Assembly (NCBI GenBank): GCA_003519965.1
Contig: DOVS01000033.1
Location: forward strand, 1 to 10,728
Direction of reading: 5' to 3'
DNA from: Betaproteobacteria bacterium
GTDB lineage: Bacteria; Pseudomonadota; Gammaproteobacteria; Burkholderiales; UBA9220
Length of the DNA: 10,728 nt
A model generated the notes under the pieces. The model saw only the letters and a program-made list of their open reading frames with translations, did not search any database and had not been told where the DNA came from. The position numbers and the translations under genes were made by a program. Below, piece by piece: positions 1 through 6,811 of the stretch. Every line of letters starts with the position of its first letter. Position 1 is the first letter of the stretch.

Positions 1-160
1 GGCTTGGCTGGAACTCGTCATCCGCGAGGGGAAAAACCGCCAAGTGCGGCGCATGACCGCCCGCGTCGGCTTTCCCACCCTGCGGCTGGTGCGCTGGCGC
101 ATCGGCGATTGGACGCTCGCCGGTCTGGCGCCGGGAGAATGGCGCCCGTTAACTAAGTAA
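1..160 (+). CDS. rluE: 23S rRNA pseudouridine(2457) synthase RluE, C-terminal fragment
   Basis: Partial gene cut by the left edge; the first whole codon is at base 2 and TAA is at 158-160, leaving 52 residues. The fragment carries the signature C-terminus of the RsuA/RluB/RluE group: [10 protein letters not shown], then [16 protein letters not shown] and LAPGEWRPL, which is the form I know from E. coli RluE. The enzyme isomerises one uridine of the 23S rRNA to pseudouridine. The catalytic Asp lies upstream of the window and cannot be checked. In E. coli rluE is followed directly by nudJ and mnmA; the same order is kept here, but with about 480 bp between rluE and nudJ. RluE rather than RluB or RsuA is chosen from the [14 protein letters not shown] ending and the neighbours. 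Confidence 0.9.
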   Translation, partial: AWLELVIREGKNRQVRRMTARVGFPTLRLVRWRIGDWTLAGLAPGEWRPLTK

Positions 161-283
161 GTATTTATTCCCCTGCCTATCGCCCCCCCTTTTCGTGGAA
201 ACATTGTAGGCGGCGACACCGATCATTGCGCCGCTCAACGCAACCGACCCACTGAATGAACGGTGAAAATAATAAAATGCGGC

Positions 284-487
284 CTAGTGCATCTTGCTAG
301 CCAGTGCTTTTATCGCTGCGACCCTCTCCACGGTTTCCGCCCCGGCGAACAAGCGCCATAAAACCAGACAGACAACCGAACGCCGTGTAAAAAACAGCAC
401 AAGGTAAAAAAGCACGCCATGACCTTGAAAAAAGTACATCGCGAGATAATGAATTAAAGAGAAAACCACGAAACGGAAAAACCACAT
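284..487 (-). CDS. possible small membrane protein (67 aa)
   Basis: I do not recognise a family. The ORF begins with ATG at 487 and ends with TAG at 284-286. The first 45 residues are strongly hydrophobic and aromatic (FFRFVVFSLIHYLAMYFF, then VLFYLVLFF and VCLVLWRLF) and would form one or two membrane helices. They are followed by a charged, helical tail (ETVERVAAIKALASK). This hydrophobic-then-amphipathic plan is plausible for a small inner-membrane protein, and the codons are varied rather than a shadow of another gene. Against it: no clear ribosome binding site before the ATG (the nearest purine-rich run, AAGGGAG, is about 25 nt upstream), and T-rich DNA gives such residues by chance. Confidence 0.3.
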   Translation of the reverse strand: MWFFRFVVFSLIHYLAMYFFQGHGVLFYLVLFFTRRSVVCLVLWRLFAGAETVERVAAIKALASKMH

Positions 488-613
488 CGTGACTAGACGG
501 CAATGTAGAAATCATCTCCCTTGCCGCCTTGAGAGCGGCCAAAATAACGCGCTTGCTCGGCATTGGCTTTATCGTCCCGCCTAACCCGTCTTTCTCCTCT
601 CGCCGCAACCCGG

Positions 614-619
614 TAAAAT
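614..619 (+). promoter_or_regulatory. candidate -10 box of the nudJ-mnmA operon
   Basis: TAAAAT lies 22 bp before the nudJ ATG, which would give a leader of about 15-20 nt containing the AAAGGG ribosome binding site. The hexamer 17 bp upstream (TTTCTC, 591-596) is a poor -35. Supported only by position and the -10 match. Confidence 0.25.
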
Positions 620-641
620 TAGCTTTTTGCAAAGGGCGCTC

Positions 642-1088
642 ATGATCTGGAAACCCGATGTCAGTGTCGCCGCGATCGTGGAACGGCAAGGAAAATTCCT
701 GCTCGTCGAGGAAGAAACCAGCGACGGCCCGCGCTTCAACCAGCCCGCCGGCCACTGGGAGGCCGGAGAGACCCTAGCGCAAGGCGTCATTCGGGAAACC
801 TGGGAGGAAACCGCCCACCGCTTCCAACCGGATTTTCTGCTCGGCGTTTACCGCTGGCGGCATCCCGCCAAGGAGACGGTCTATTTGCGCTTCGCATTCG
901 GCGGCGCCGTCGACGGCCATGAACCCGCGCAGCCGCTGGATCGAGGAATCATCCGCGCCGCCTGGTTCACCCCCGAGGAAATCCGCACGTGCGGCGATCG
1001 CCACCGCAGCCCGCTCGTCCTGCGCTGCGTCGAGGACTATTTGATGGGCAAACGCTTCCCCTTGGAACTCATTACCCATTTCGGCTAG
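642..1088 (+). CDS. nudJ: NudJ-type Nudix phosphatase
   Basis: Nudix hydrolase of 148 aa, close in length and pattern to E. coli NudJ (YmfB, 153 aa), a Mg-dependent phosphatase of nucleoside di/triphosphates and thiamine pyrophosphate precursors. ATG at 642 is chosen because AAAGGG sits at 631-636 with a 5-nt gap; an upstream TTG at 627 is less likely. The Nudix box spans residues 37-59: Gly37, five residues, Glu43, then RETWEE at 51-56. The Gly that normally follows the EEx of the box is Ala58 here and the next position is His; the metal-binding Glu residues are all kept. NQPAGHWEAGE and the C-terminal SPLVLRCVEDY and RFPLELI segments fit NudJ rather than MutT. It is followed after 3 bp by the exported-protein gene and then mnmA, probably one transcript. 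Confidence 0.88.
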   Translation: MIWKPDVSVAAIVERQGKFLLVEEETSDGPRFNQPAGHWEAGETLAQGVIRETWEETAHRFQPDFLLGVYRWRHPAKETVYLRFAFGGAVDGHEPAQPLDRGIIRAAWFTPEEIRTCGDRHRSPLVLRCVEDYLMGKRFPLELITHFG

Positions 1089-1091
1089 CCG

Positions 1092-1628
1092 ATGCATCGC
1101 CTGCTGGCGTTGCTGCTGGCCTGTCTCGCGCTAAACGCCCATGCCGATACCGTCACGATCTGCTACAACTATGGCTGCCATCGCGAAGCGAGCGTTACAT
1201 TCAGCCACAATGAATTACAACAAATCCACGCCTTGTTTCGCCACGACAAGACCGCGGCGGACGAGCGCCAGGACATCGCCCGGGCGATCGGCCGGTTTGA
1301 ATCCTTCGCCGGCCGGCAAACGCCCATTTATCGCGACAAAGGCGGCAACGCCAACGACGACGGCGTGGACGGACGGATGGACTGCATCGACCACTCCATC
1401 GACACCACCGCCTATCTGCGGCTGCTGGAACGGCGCGGCTGGCTTAAGTTCCACCGCGTTCTGCCGCGCATCAAACGCGCGCCTTTGTTGGTCGATGTTC
1501 ATTGGGGCGCACGGATTATCGAACGCGAAACCCATCGACAATATGTTGTAGACTCATGGTTTTTCGACAACGGCCATCCCGCCGCCATTTTTAAGCTGCG
1601 GGATTGGCTTGATGGGGCGAGTCCGTAG
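1092..1628 (+). CDS. exported protein, possible Cys-His-Asp hydrolase
   Basis: A 178-aa protein of no named family that I can give. A signal peptide is clear: MHR, then a hydrophobic core (LLALLLACLALN), with an AHA-D site after residue 18, so the mature protein would be periplasmic. An LLAC at 8-11 resembles a lipobox but lies too early. Conserved-looking blocks are CYNYGC (24-29), GGNANDDGVDGRMDCIDHS (84-102), VDVHWGARI (134-142) and YVVDSWFFDNG (151-161). Cys98, His137 and Asp154 come in the order and spacing seen in transglutaminase-like/papain-like cysteine hydrolases (a Cys at a helix start, then His and Asp on strands); this role is inferred. Cys24 and Cys29 could form a disulfide. The ATG is 3 bp after nudJ with no good ribosome binding site, which suggests translational coupling. 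The stop abuts the mnmA ATG. Confidence 0.8.
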   Translation: MHRLLALLLACLALNAHADTVTICYNYGCHREASVTFSHNELQQIHALFRHDKTAADERQDIARAIGRFESFAGRQTPIYRDKGGNANDDGVDGRMDCIDHSIDTTAYLRLLERRGWLKFHRVLPRIKRAPLLVDVHWGARIIERETHRQYVVDSWFFDNGHPAAIFKLRDWLDGASP

Positions 1629-2687
1629 ATGGGTAAAAAAATCGTCGTCGGTCTATCCGGCGGAGTCGATTCAGCCGTAGCGGCCCTGCTGCTCAAACAG
1701 CAAGGCTACGAAGTCATCGGCCTGTTCATGAAAAATTGGGAGGACGAGGAAGACGAACACTGTCCGGCCAAGCAAGATTTTATGGACGCCTTGGCGATAG
1801 CCGACAAAATCGGCATCGAGATCGACGCCGTCAACTTCAGCCGGGAATACCGTGAACGGGTATTCGCCCTGTTTCTTCAGGAATACCAAGCGGGGCGCAC
1901 ACCGAATCCAGACGTGCTGTGCAACTCGGAAATCAAGTTTAAAGCGTTCCTCGCCCATGCGCTAAGCATGGGAGCCAACGCCATCGCCACCGGCCACTAC
2001 GCCCAGGTGCGCGAGCGAAATGGCCGTTTCGAACTGCTCAAGGGCGTGGACGGCGCCAAGGACCAAAGTTATTTTCTTTACCGTCTCGATCAAGCCCAGC
2101 TATCCAAAACACACTTTCCTCTGGGCAACCGCTATAAGCGGGAAATCCGTGAAATCGCCCAGCAAGCGCAGCTTCCCGTATTCGCCAAGAAGGACAGCAC
2201 GGGGATTTGTTTTATCGGCGAGCGGCCGTTTCGCGAATTTCTTCAGCGTTATCTACCCAAGACGCCCGGCGACATGGAAACGCCCACAGGCCAAGTCGTC
2301 GGACGCCACCAAGGACTGGCCTATCACACCATCGGCCAGCGCCACGGACTCGGTATTGGCGGCCAGGGCGACCCCTGGTTCGTCGCCGGCAAAGATATGG
2401 CGCGCAATGTATTAACCGTCGTTCAAGGCCACGATCACCCGCTGCTCTACCGCGACCGCCTCCATGCCGAAGACCTGCACTGGATTAGCGGCGCACCGCC
2501 CCATACCCAGTGGGTCTACGGCGCAAAAACCCGCTACCGTCAGGCGGACGCCGCTTGCACCCTAAGCCGCCTAGACGCGCAAGGCGCCGAGATTGAATTC
2601 GGCGAACCCCAGTGGGCCATCGCACCGGGCCAATCAGTGGTGGTGTACGAAAGCGAAGTCTGCCTGGGCGGCGGCGTTATTCGTTAG
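1629..2687 (+). CDS. mnmA: tRNA-specific 2-thiouridylase MnmA
   Basis: Full-length (352 aa; E. coli MnmA is 368 aa). It activates the wobble uridine U34 of tRNA-Lys, -Glu and -Gln with ATP and installs sulfur delivered by the TusE relay. The PP-loop nucleotide site SGGVDSAV is at residues 10-17. The two catalytic cysteines are Cys98 in [12 protein letters not shown] and Cys194 in [11 protein letters not shown], matching Cys102 and Cys199 of E. coli. Also visible are FMKNW (33-37), TGHYAQ (121-126), KDQSYFL (144-150) and the C-terminal beta-barrel region ending in CLGGGVIR. The ATG follows the previous stop directly (TAGATG), and a GGGGCGAG run about 10 nt upstream could serve as the ribosome binding site. 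The next gene is convergent, so this is the last gene of its operon. hflD and purB are not downstream. Confidence 0.97.
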   Translation: MGKKIVVGLSGGVDSAVAALLLKQQGYEVIGLFMKNWEDEEDEHCPAKQDFMDALAIADKIGIEIDAVNFSREYRERVFALFLQEYQAGRTPNPDVLCNSEIKFKAFLAHALSMGANAIATGHYAQVRERNGRFELLKGVDGAKDQSYFLYRLDQAQLSKTHFPLGNRYKREIREIAQQAQLPVFAKKDSTGICFIGERPFREFLQRYLPKTPGDMETPTGQVVGRHQGLAYHTIGQRHGLGIGGQGDPWFVAGKDMARNVLTVVQGHDHPLLYRDRLHAEDLHWISGAPPHTQWVYGAKTRYRQADAACTLSRLDAQGAEIEFGEPQWAIAPGQSVVVYESEVCLGGGVIR

Positions 2688-2743
2688 CTTCGCCGCTGGC
2701 CGGCGCTTGGCGCGTATTTCCTGACCAAAATAACCGGCGCCGC

Positions 2744-3778
2744 TTATGGCGCGGGATTCGGAAAGCGGGCGTGGATCGCCTCAATCGCCGCTAACGTCGC
2801 ATCGTCTAACGTCACGTCCACGCTCCCTAAATTCTCCTTAAGCTGCGCCATCGTGGTGGCGCCGAGGATAGTGCTGGCGGTAAACGGTCGGCTGCGCACG
2901 AACGCTAGCCCCAATACCGCCGGCGTCACCCCGTGACTATGCGCTATCTCGGCATAAGCGGCCGCTGCTGTCGGCACGTGGTGCTTTTGATAACGCTGGC
3001 CAAAACCGGGAAAGCGCGTCAGCCGCCCTTGCGGCTTCTGGTCTTGCAAATATTTCCCGCTAAGCACGCCAAAACCTAGCGGACTATAAGCCAACAAACC
3101 GACGTTCTCGTAATGGCACACCTCGGCAAGCCCCGCCTCGAATACCCGGTTAATCAAATTGTACGCATTTTGCATCGACACCACCTTGGGCAATCCGGCG
3201 CGCGCCGCCGCCTGCACGAACTGCATCGTTCCCCAAGGCGTTTCATTGCTCAGTCCGATATAGCGCACCTTGCCGGACTCCACCAAGTCCCCTAGCGCCG
3301 CCAATTGCTCCTCTATTGCGACCGTGGGCCGCTCCCGCCGCGCATCGAAGGCGGTTTCGCCAAACATCGGCGCGTAGCGGTCCGGCCAATGGATTTGGTA
3401 AAGATCGACATAATCGGTTTGCAGCCGCTGGAGGCTCGCGTCGAGCGCCGCCGTCAAATGGCGGCGGTCAATCGCCGGGCCGCCGCGCACCCACTCGAAA
3501 CCCCGGCCCGGCCCCGTTATCTTGGTGGCGACAATCAACCGATCCCGCGGCTGCCGGGTCAGCCATGCGCCGACATAACGCTCGGTTCGCCCTTGGGTTT
3601 CGGCCCGCGGCGGCACCGGATACATTTCGGCGGTATCGATAAAATTCACCCCGCGGGAAACCGCATAATCCAGCTGTTCGTGCGCCTCGGCCTCGGTATT
3701 TTGCTCACCGAACGTCATCGTGCCCAAGCACAACGCAGAAACATTAAGATCGCTATCGCCTAGCTGCCGATATTCCAT
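2744..3778 (-). CDS. tas: Tas-family aldo/keto reductase
   Basis: A 344-aa protein that matches E. coli Tas (346 aa) along its whole length by eye, including LGTMTFGEQN (18-27), AEMYPVPPRAETQG (50-63) and the ending in ...NPAP. The fold is a TIM-barrel NADP(H)-dependent reductase. The expected tetrad is present: Asp48, Tyr53, Lys86 (ATKITG) and His130 (YQIHW). Cofactor-binding segments are ILGATTMAQLKENL near residues 303-316. The natural substrate is not settled; tas was found as a suppressor of a tyrosine/phenylalanine biosynthesis defect in E. coli. ATG at 3778 has a strong GGAGG four bases upstream. It lies 43 bp after the mutarotase gene on the same strand, so the two are probably co-transcribed, and it converges on mnmA with 56 bp between the stop codons. 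Confidence 0.93.
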   Translation of the reverse strand: MEYRQLGDSDLNVSALCLGTMTFGEQNTEAEAHEQLDYAVSRGVNFIDTAEMYPVPPRAETQGRTERYVGAWLTRQPRDRLIVATKITGPGRGFEWVRGGPAIDRRHLTAALDASLQRLQTDYVDLYQIHWPDRYAPMFGETAFDARRERPTVAIEEQLAALGDLVESGKVRYIGLSNETPWGTMQFVQAAARAGLPKVVSMQNAYNLINRVFEAGLAEVCHYENVGLLAYSPLGFGVLSGKYLQDQKPQGRLTRFPGFGQRYQKHHVPTAAAAYAEIAHSHGVTPAVLGLAFVRSRPFTASTILGATTMAQLKENLGSVDVTLDDATLAAIEAIHARFPNPAP

Positions 3779-3821
3779 TATTCCTCCATAACGCCAACGA
3801 AATGATGCGTCAGACCATTAA

Positions 3822-4733
3822 CTACGTCAGGGGTTCCACACGGTAGCACGCCGTCAGGATATGCTCCTCGCCGGGAGCGACGGTCGCCGCGTTGTCCAGC
3901 GCGTTGCCGCTCTCCACGCACACCATCCCCAAATAACCCGCCGGATCGAAATCGCCCAGCGCCCCGGCCTTCTCCGCCCATGGATTCCATATGATCGTTG
4001 AACGGCCGCCCTCTTGATGAATGCGAATCCGCCGCTTCAGACCGGGGTCGTCGATTACGCAGTCGGCGGCGGTATCGAGATAAACCCGGTCCACCTCCCC
4101 GCCGATCACAACCGCGCCATCCTGAACCTTACGCCGGCCGCCGTCCACCTTATCTACGAACACCCGTTCCGCTAGACCGTGAATGGGCGTATTACGGACA
4201 TCGCTCACAGCGAAATAGGCGTGCAGCGCCTCGCTGACGACGCACGGCGCCGTCCCTTGGTTGCCGGTCGCCAACTCGATTTGCAACTCGCGCCCCACGG
4301 TAATCCTGCTTTGCAAGCTGCACGCATAAGGCCACATGGCGCGTGCGCCGTCATCCGGCTGAAGCGTAAGCACCAGGCGGGTGGCGCCGCCGGGCAATGC
4401 CTCGGTGCGCTCCACCGCCCACGGCGACGTGCGGGCAAAGCCATGGCTGGGAAACCCGGGCTCATCGTCATGGGGGCCGAACCAAGGCCAACATACCGGC
4501 GCCCCGCCGCGAATCGACCGGCCCGGCGCGAACTTCGCTCGACCGCTGAGCCACAGCACCGGCGACTCGCCCGCCGGTTGCCAGGCCATTACTTGGCCGC
4601 CGCTCAGGGAAATCATCGCAGCCGCTTGCGCATTGCCAACCTTAGCGACCGTCAGTCCGCCTGGCCCCTGCACAAAGGTAAGCTGTCCGGCAAGTGCGAA
4701 ACGGCGATTCAGCGCAGCGAGAAAATCCGTCAT
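3822..4733 (-). CDS. D-hexose-6-phosphate mutarotase (YeaD type)
   Basis: A 303-aa aldose-1-epimerase-fold protein of the glucose-6-phosphate 1-epimerase group, which speeds interconversion of alpha and beta hexose 6-phosphates in the cytoplasm. Signature blocks: SIRGGAPVCWPWFG (73-86), PSHGFAR (95-101) with the likely catalytic His97, SEALHAYF (167-174) with His171, IIWNPW (247-252), and VCVESGNA (271-278) with the likely catalytic Glu274. ATG at 4733 is chosen because AAGGAG lies seven bases upstream; an upstream TTG at 4751 would overrun that site. It is first in a two-gene minus-strand unit with the Tas-like reductase. A -10 hexamer is seen 36 bp before the start. No sugar catabolic genes are in view to link the pair to one pathway. 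Confidence 0.92.
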   Translation of the reverse strand: MTDFLAALNRRFALAGQLTFVQGPGGLTVAKVGNAQAAAMISLSGGQVMAWQPAGESPVLWLSGRAKFAPGRSIRGGAPVCWPWFGPHDDEPGFPSHGFARTSPWAVERTEALPGGATRLVLTLQPDDGARAMWPYACSLQSRITVGRELQIELATGNQGTAPCVVSEALHAYFAVSDVRNTPIHGLAERVFVDKVDGGRRKVQDGAVVIGGEVDRVYLDTAADCVIDDPGLKRRIRIHQEGGRSTIIWNPWAEKAGALGDFDPAGYLGMVCVESGNALDNAATVAPGEEHILTACYRVEPLT

Positions 4734-4768
4734 CGGCACACTCCTTGTCAATGGAAGAAACCGGCCTA

Positions 4769-4774
4769 ATTATA
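4769..4774 (-). promoter_or_regulatory. candidate -10 box of the mutarotase-tas unit
   Basis: A perfect TATAAT on the minus strand, 36 bp before the mutarotase ATG, giving a leader of about 29 nt. No strong -35: at 18 bp spacing the hexamer is TTCTGC. It is the only AT-rich spot near the gene. Confidence 0.35.
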
Positions 4775-4913
4775 AGCGTTCAAGCAAAATGCGCAGAACG
4801 AAACCCGAAAATTCGGACAGACGGCCAAGCGCTCGACTTGCGTCATAAACGGTTGCGAAGCGGCCAGAAAAAGGGGCGCGCGCACCAATAATCAAGGCAC
4901 TGGCGGCCACCCA

Positions 4914-4941
4914 AATCAATAGCAAATCAAAGAATCAATAG
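4914..4941. repeat. AATCAATAG pair at the outer edge of repeat copy 1
   Basis: AATCAATAG occurs at 4914-4922 and again at 4933-4941, 19 bp apart. The second occurrence forms the start of the 132-bp element. A comparable doubled unit, with a different sequence, sits at the matching edge of copy 2. Confidence 0.7.
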
Positions 4942-5067
4942 AGTCGGACTCGATTGATACAGAATTGCTCTGATTTTCTATCCGAATCTCCAGCCTCCGG
5001 TTCAACCGGACTCTTTGAATTGTTTCTGTACCCATTGCGATCAATCGAGTCTGACCCCATTGATCTT
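4936..5067. repeat. 132-bp inverted-repeat element, copy 1
   Basis: Direct copy of 6807-6938 at a constant offset of 1871 bases, 122 of 132 identical with no gaps. The ends form an inverted repeat: 4936-4959 against 5039-5062, 20 of 24 pairing. The core motif is GTCGGACTCGATTGAT on the left and ATCAATCGAGTCTGAC on the right. In the centre, TCCGGTTCAACCGGA (4996-5010) is a perfect odd-centre palindrome. A partial third end, CTCACCCCATTGAT at 5078-5091, repeats CTGACCCCATTGAT at 5051-5064. It encodes no protein of its own; open frames through it are repeat-like. The form fits a MITE or a REP/BIME-like element mobilised by an enzyme encoded elsewhere. The more eroded inverted repeat suggests this copy is older or less constrained than copy 2. 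Confidence 0.9.
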
Positions 5068-5137
5068 GCCATTGATCCTCACCCCATTGATTTATTTTCA
5101 GCAAAATCAATTCTTACACAGAAATCCTGACAGACTG

Positions 5138-5620
5138 CTAGCGAAAAACCATTCCCGAACGCTTGAGGTACTCAATAAAGTTTAGGCAGACAACATGCAC
5201 ATCAGCCATGTCACACACTGCCGGAATTTTTCTCTTGGAAGGTTCTTGAGGTTGATTGGTTTGACGTCCCTCGTCTGAAACCAATTCAGCGCCATGTAGG
5301 CGTGCGGTCGCAATAATCAGAATATCATTCTCACCTACGCCCTTGGCATGGTAGTTGTCGCCAATAATGCCGAGCAACTTTTTAATACGCTTGGCGTCCT
5401 GCAAAATGGCATTGCTGATTGACAGTTGCCCCAGATTATTGTCTTTGAGCCATTTTGCACAATCAGGTACCTTTTTTTCCACTTCCTCAAACCCGACACT
5501 TGGCATCACCAGTTGTCCCAACTCAATTTGATTCGCCATCCATTCCCACAATCCAGGAAACTGACGCATTGGATAGTTATCCCATGCGTAAATTATGGAT
5601 GACGCATCAAAAACCTGCAT
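5138..5620 (-). CDS. DUF4411 PIN-like nuclease (putative toxin)
   Basis: A 160-aa protein of PIN-domain type, DUF4411-like by its N-terminus (MQVFDASSIIYAWDNYP). PIN nucleases cut RNA with a cluster of acidic residues holding Mg; the candidates here are Asp5, Glu45/Glu46, Asp99 in GENDILIIATA and Asp116 in LVSDEG. A C-terminal IPAVCDM segment followed by FIEYLKRSG is also typical of this group as I recall it. ATG at 5620 lies inside the end of the HTH/ImmA gene (14-nt overlap), the usual order of regulator/antitoxin then toxin. GGA nine bases upstream is a weak ribosome binding site. Lower GC than the flanking housekeeping genes (27 of 60 in one counted line) suggests acquisition. Toxicity and RNA cleavage are inferred, not shown. 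Confidence 0.85.
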   Translation of the reverse strand: MQVFDASSIIYAWDNYPMRQFPGLWEWMANQIELGQLVMPSVGFEEVEKKVPDCAKWLKDNNLGQLSISNAILQDAKRIKKLLGIIGDNYHAKGVGENDILIIATARLHGAELVSDEGRQTNQPQEPSKRKIPAVCDMADVHVVCLNFIEYLKRSGMVFR

Positions 5621-6764
5621 AGTCGCGTTCCAATTGATGCAGGTCTCTGATTTTCAGCCCATCGAGGTAACTGCTCGCTTTGGAAAGCGTAATGTGACGG
5701 GCATATAATGCATCCAGTACCGTGCGCACAAAAACATCGCCAAAAATATGCCTTGGCTCCCTATAACGATACATCCGGTTCCCACCAACTTCTTGTCTGG
5801 TTGCCGCCTGCGCCCGCCATTGCCGGTAAGCTTCATACTGGCTTTGTACCAAGCGCCCAGTGTCCAGCAACCGCCGTAAAATCACTTCGCTGCTTACACC
5901 CCACTCCCGACGCATGTGTTTCAACCACTCATCGTATTGAGAAACCTCCTCTGGTCGTTCTGTATCCCGGATATTTTCCAGAAAAGCGTCCGGCACCAAC
6001 AAATGGCCAGCGAAAGCATTAGCTTCACGCTCATACCCACGATGAGATTGAAAGTCGCGCTCATCATCAATCGAACTGGTTTTGTGCAACAGCAAGTGCC
6101 CCAACTCGTGCATGAGGGTGAAAGACTGCTGGGACTCCCAATCCAGCTTCTTGACAACAATCACCGGGCAAACCGCGTCGTACAGCGAAAAGCCAAGGAT
6201 TGGGTTTCTCTTGGAAATCTGCCACTTCCCGTTATAGCCGTTGCTGCGGAATACCAGCACACCACGAGACTCCAAGGCTTCCCGGTAGGAATCGAAATTG
6301 TTCTGATCATCCAGCCTAAGCCATTGGCGCACAATGTGCGCTGCCTCGTGCAGTCCTCCATCGGGAAAATCTGGTGGGCTGAACTGTGGACGATCAACAT
6401 CGCCCAAGTCTTCGCGCAGGCTCAAGTACACTGCGCGCTGTTTTTCCACCCGTTCGATCAGCGTCTTGAGCTTGGTAGACAGCTCCGGTTTCTGGTTGGC
6501 AAGGGTACGGAACTGAGGGGAATGCACCTGCGTTTCATCTACTGACCCCTCCTCAAGAAAAAACAGGACGCCTCTGCCGAAATAACCGGCGACCTTGCGC
6601 AGCTGCTTGAATGTCATGTCATCCTGCCCTCCCATGACCTGTTCCATAGTGGAAACAGAAATACCCGTTTCAGCCGCAAGTTCGCCTAGCGTAATGCCCT
6701 GGTCGGCACAACACCATGCAATGCGTTCCGGATTGATAGACTGGATACGTTCCATAAACATCAT
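5607..6764 (-). CDS. HTH (XRE) / ImmA-IrrE family zinc-peptidase-like protein
   Basis: Predicted 385 aa from ATG at 6764. Two further in-frame ATGs (6761, 6755) are possible, and a TTG at 6809 lies inside the repeat and is unlikely. An N-terminal XRE-type helix-turn-helix covers about residues 5-75 (GITLGELAAETGISVSTMEQ is the HTH core), then a linker. The COG2856/ImmA-IrrE metallopeptidase domain has the zinc motif HELGH at 219-223 and the third-ligand region YEREANAFAGHLLVP at 244-258. The last 55-60 residues (RHIFGDVFVRTVLDALYARH...) form a further domain that could hold the partner toxin. ImmA cleaves a phage repressor and IrrE/PprI cleaves DdrO; by analogy this protein could sense a signal and regulate its own operon. 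It is first in a two-gene unit with the PIN gene, bracketed by the 132-bp elements. The antitoxin role is inferred. Confidence 0.88.
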   Translation of the reverse strand: MMFMERIQSINPERIAWCCADQGITLGELAAETGISVSTMEQVMGGQDDMTFKQLRKVAGYFGRGVLFFLEEGSVDETQVHSPQFRTLANQKPELSTKLKTLIERVEKQRAVYLSLREDLGDVDRPQFSPPDFPDGGLHEAAHIVRQWLRLDDQNNFDSYREALESRGVLVFRSNGYNGKWQISKRNPILGFSLYDAVCPVIVVKKLDWESQQSFTLMHELGHLLLHKTSSIDDERDFQSHRGYEREANAFAGHLLVPDAFLENIRDTERPEEVSQYDEWLKHMRREWGVSSEVILRRLLDTGRLVQSQYEAYRQWRAQAATRQEVGGNRMYRYREPRHIFGDVFVRTVLDALYARHITLSKASSYLDGLKIRDLHQLERDYAGF

Positions 6765-6768
6765 TATA
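6763..6768 (-). promoter_or_regulatory. candidate -10 box of the HTH-ImmA/PIN operon
   Basis: A perfect TATAAT on the minus strand that overlaps the first ATG of the run ATGATGtttATG. If used, transcription would begin at or next to the third ATG (6755), giving an almost leaderless mRNA and a protein beginning MERIQS. The -35 position is poor (TATAGC), so the evidence is only the hexamer. Confidence 0.25.
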
Positions 6769-6795
6769 TCCGAGCAAGTCGCCCGGCTATAGTAG

Positions 6796-6811
6796 AACCA
6801 ATAAACCAATA
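6796..6811. repeat. AACCAATA tandem duplication at the inner edge of copy 2
   Basis: Two perfect adjacent units, 6796-6803 and 6804-6811; the second runs into the left end of the 132-bp element. It could be a target duplication, a slippage product or a remnant of a further element end. Confidence 0.75.

Larger units (their letters stand above)
161..641. other. rluE-nudJ spacer
   Basis: No gene of clear ancestry in this stretch. The central part (about 255-490) is more AT-rich than the flanking genes and holds one possible small membrane-protein ORF on the minus strand (284-487). A short hairpin, GCCGC at 523-527 pairing with GCGGC at 535-539, is followed by an A-rich run, but its stem is only 5 bp. 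Candidate promoter bases for nudJ lie at 614-619. In E. coli rluE and nudJ are adjacent, so this spacer is either inserted DNA or a decayed gene. Confidence 0.5.

Noticed and set aside
523..539. Hairpin GCCGC/GCGGC as a terminator
   Set aside because: Only 5 bp of stem, followed by A rather than T on the plus strand, and no gene ends nearby in a suitable direction.
1141..1551. 136-aa overlapping frame within the exported-protein gene
   Set aside because: Thr/Ala/Arg-rich shadow; the overlapping frame has the signal peptide and conserved-looking blocks.
4752..4935. Possible gene between the mutarotase and repeat copy 1
   Set aside because: Open frames here are short, basic and lack start signals; the stretch seems to be only upstream control sequence.
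4916..5110. 64-aa frame across repeat copy 1
   Set aside because: Its sequence is only the repeat read as protein (QWGEDQWQDQWGQ); no start signal.
6765..6809. Longer N-terminus for the HTH-ImmA protein from a TTG at 6809
   Set aside because: The start would lie inside the repeat with no ribosome binding site, and the added residues are unlike the HTH family start.
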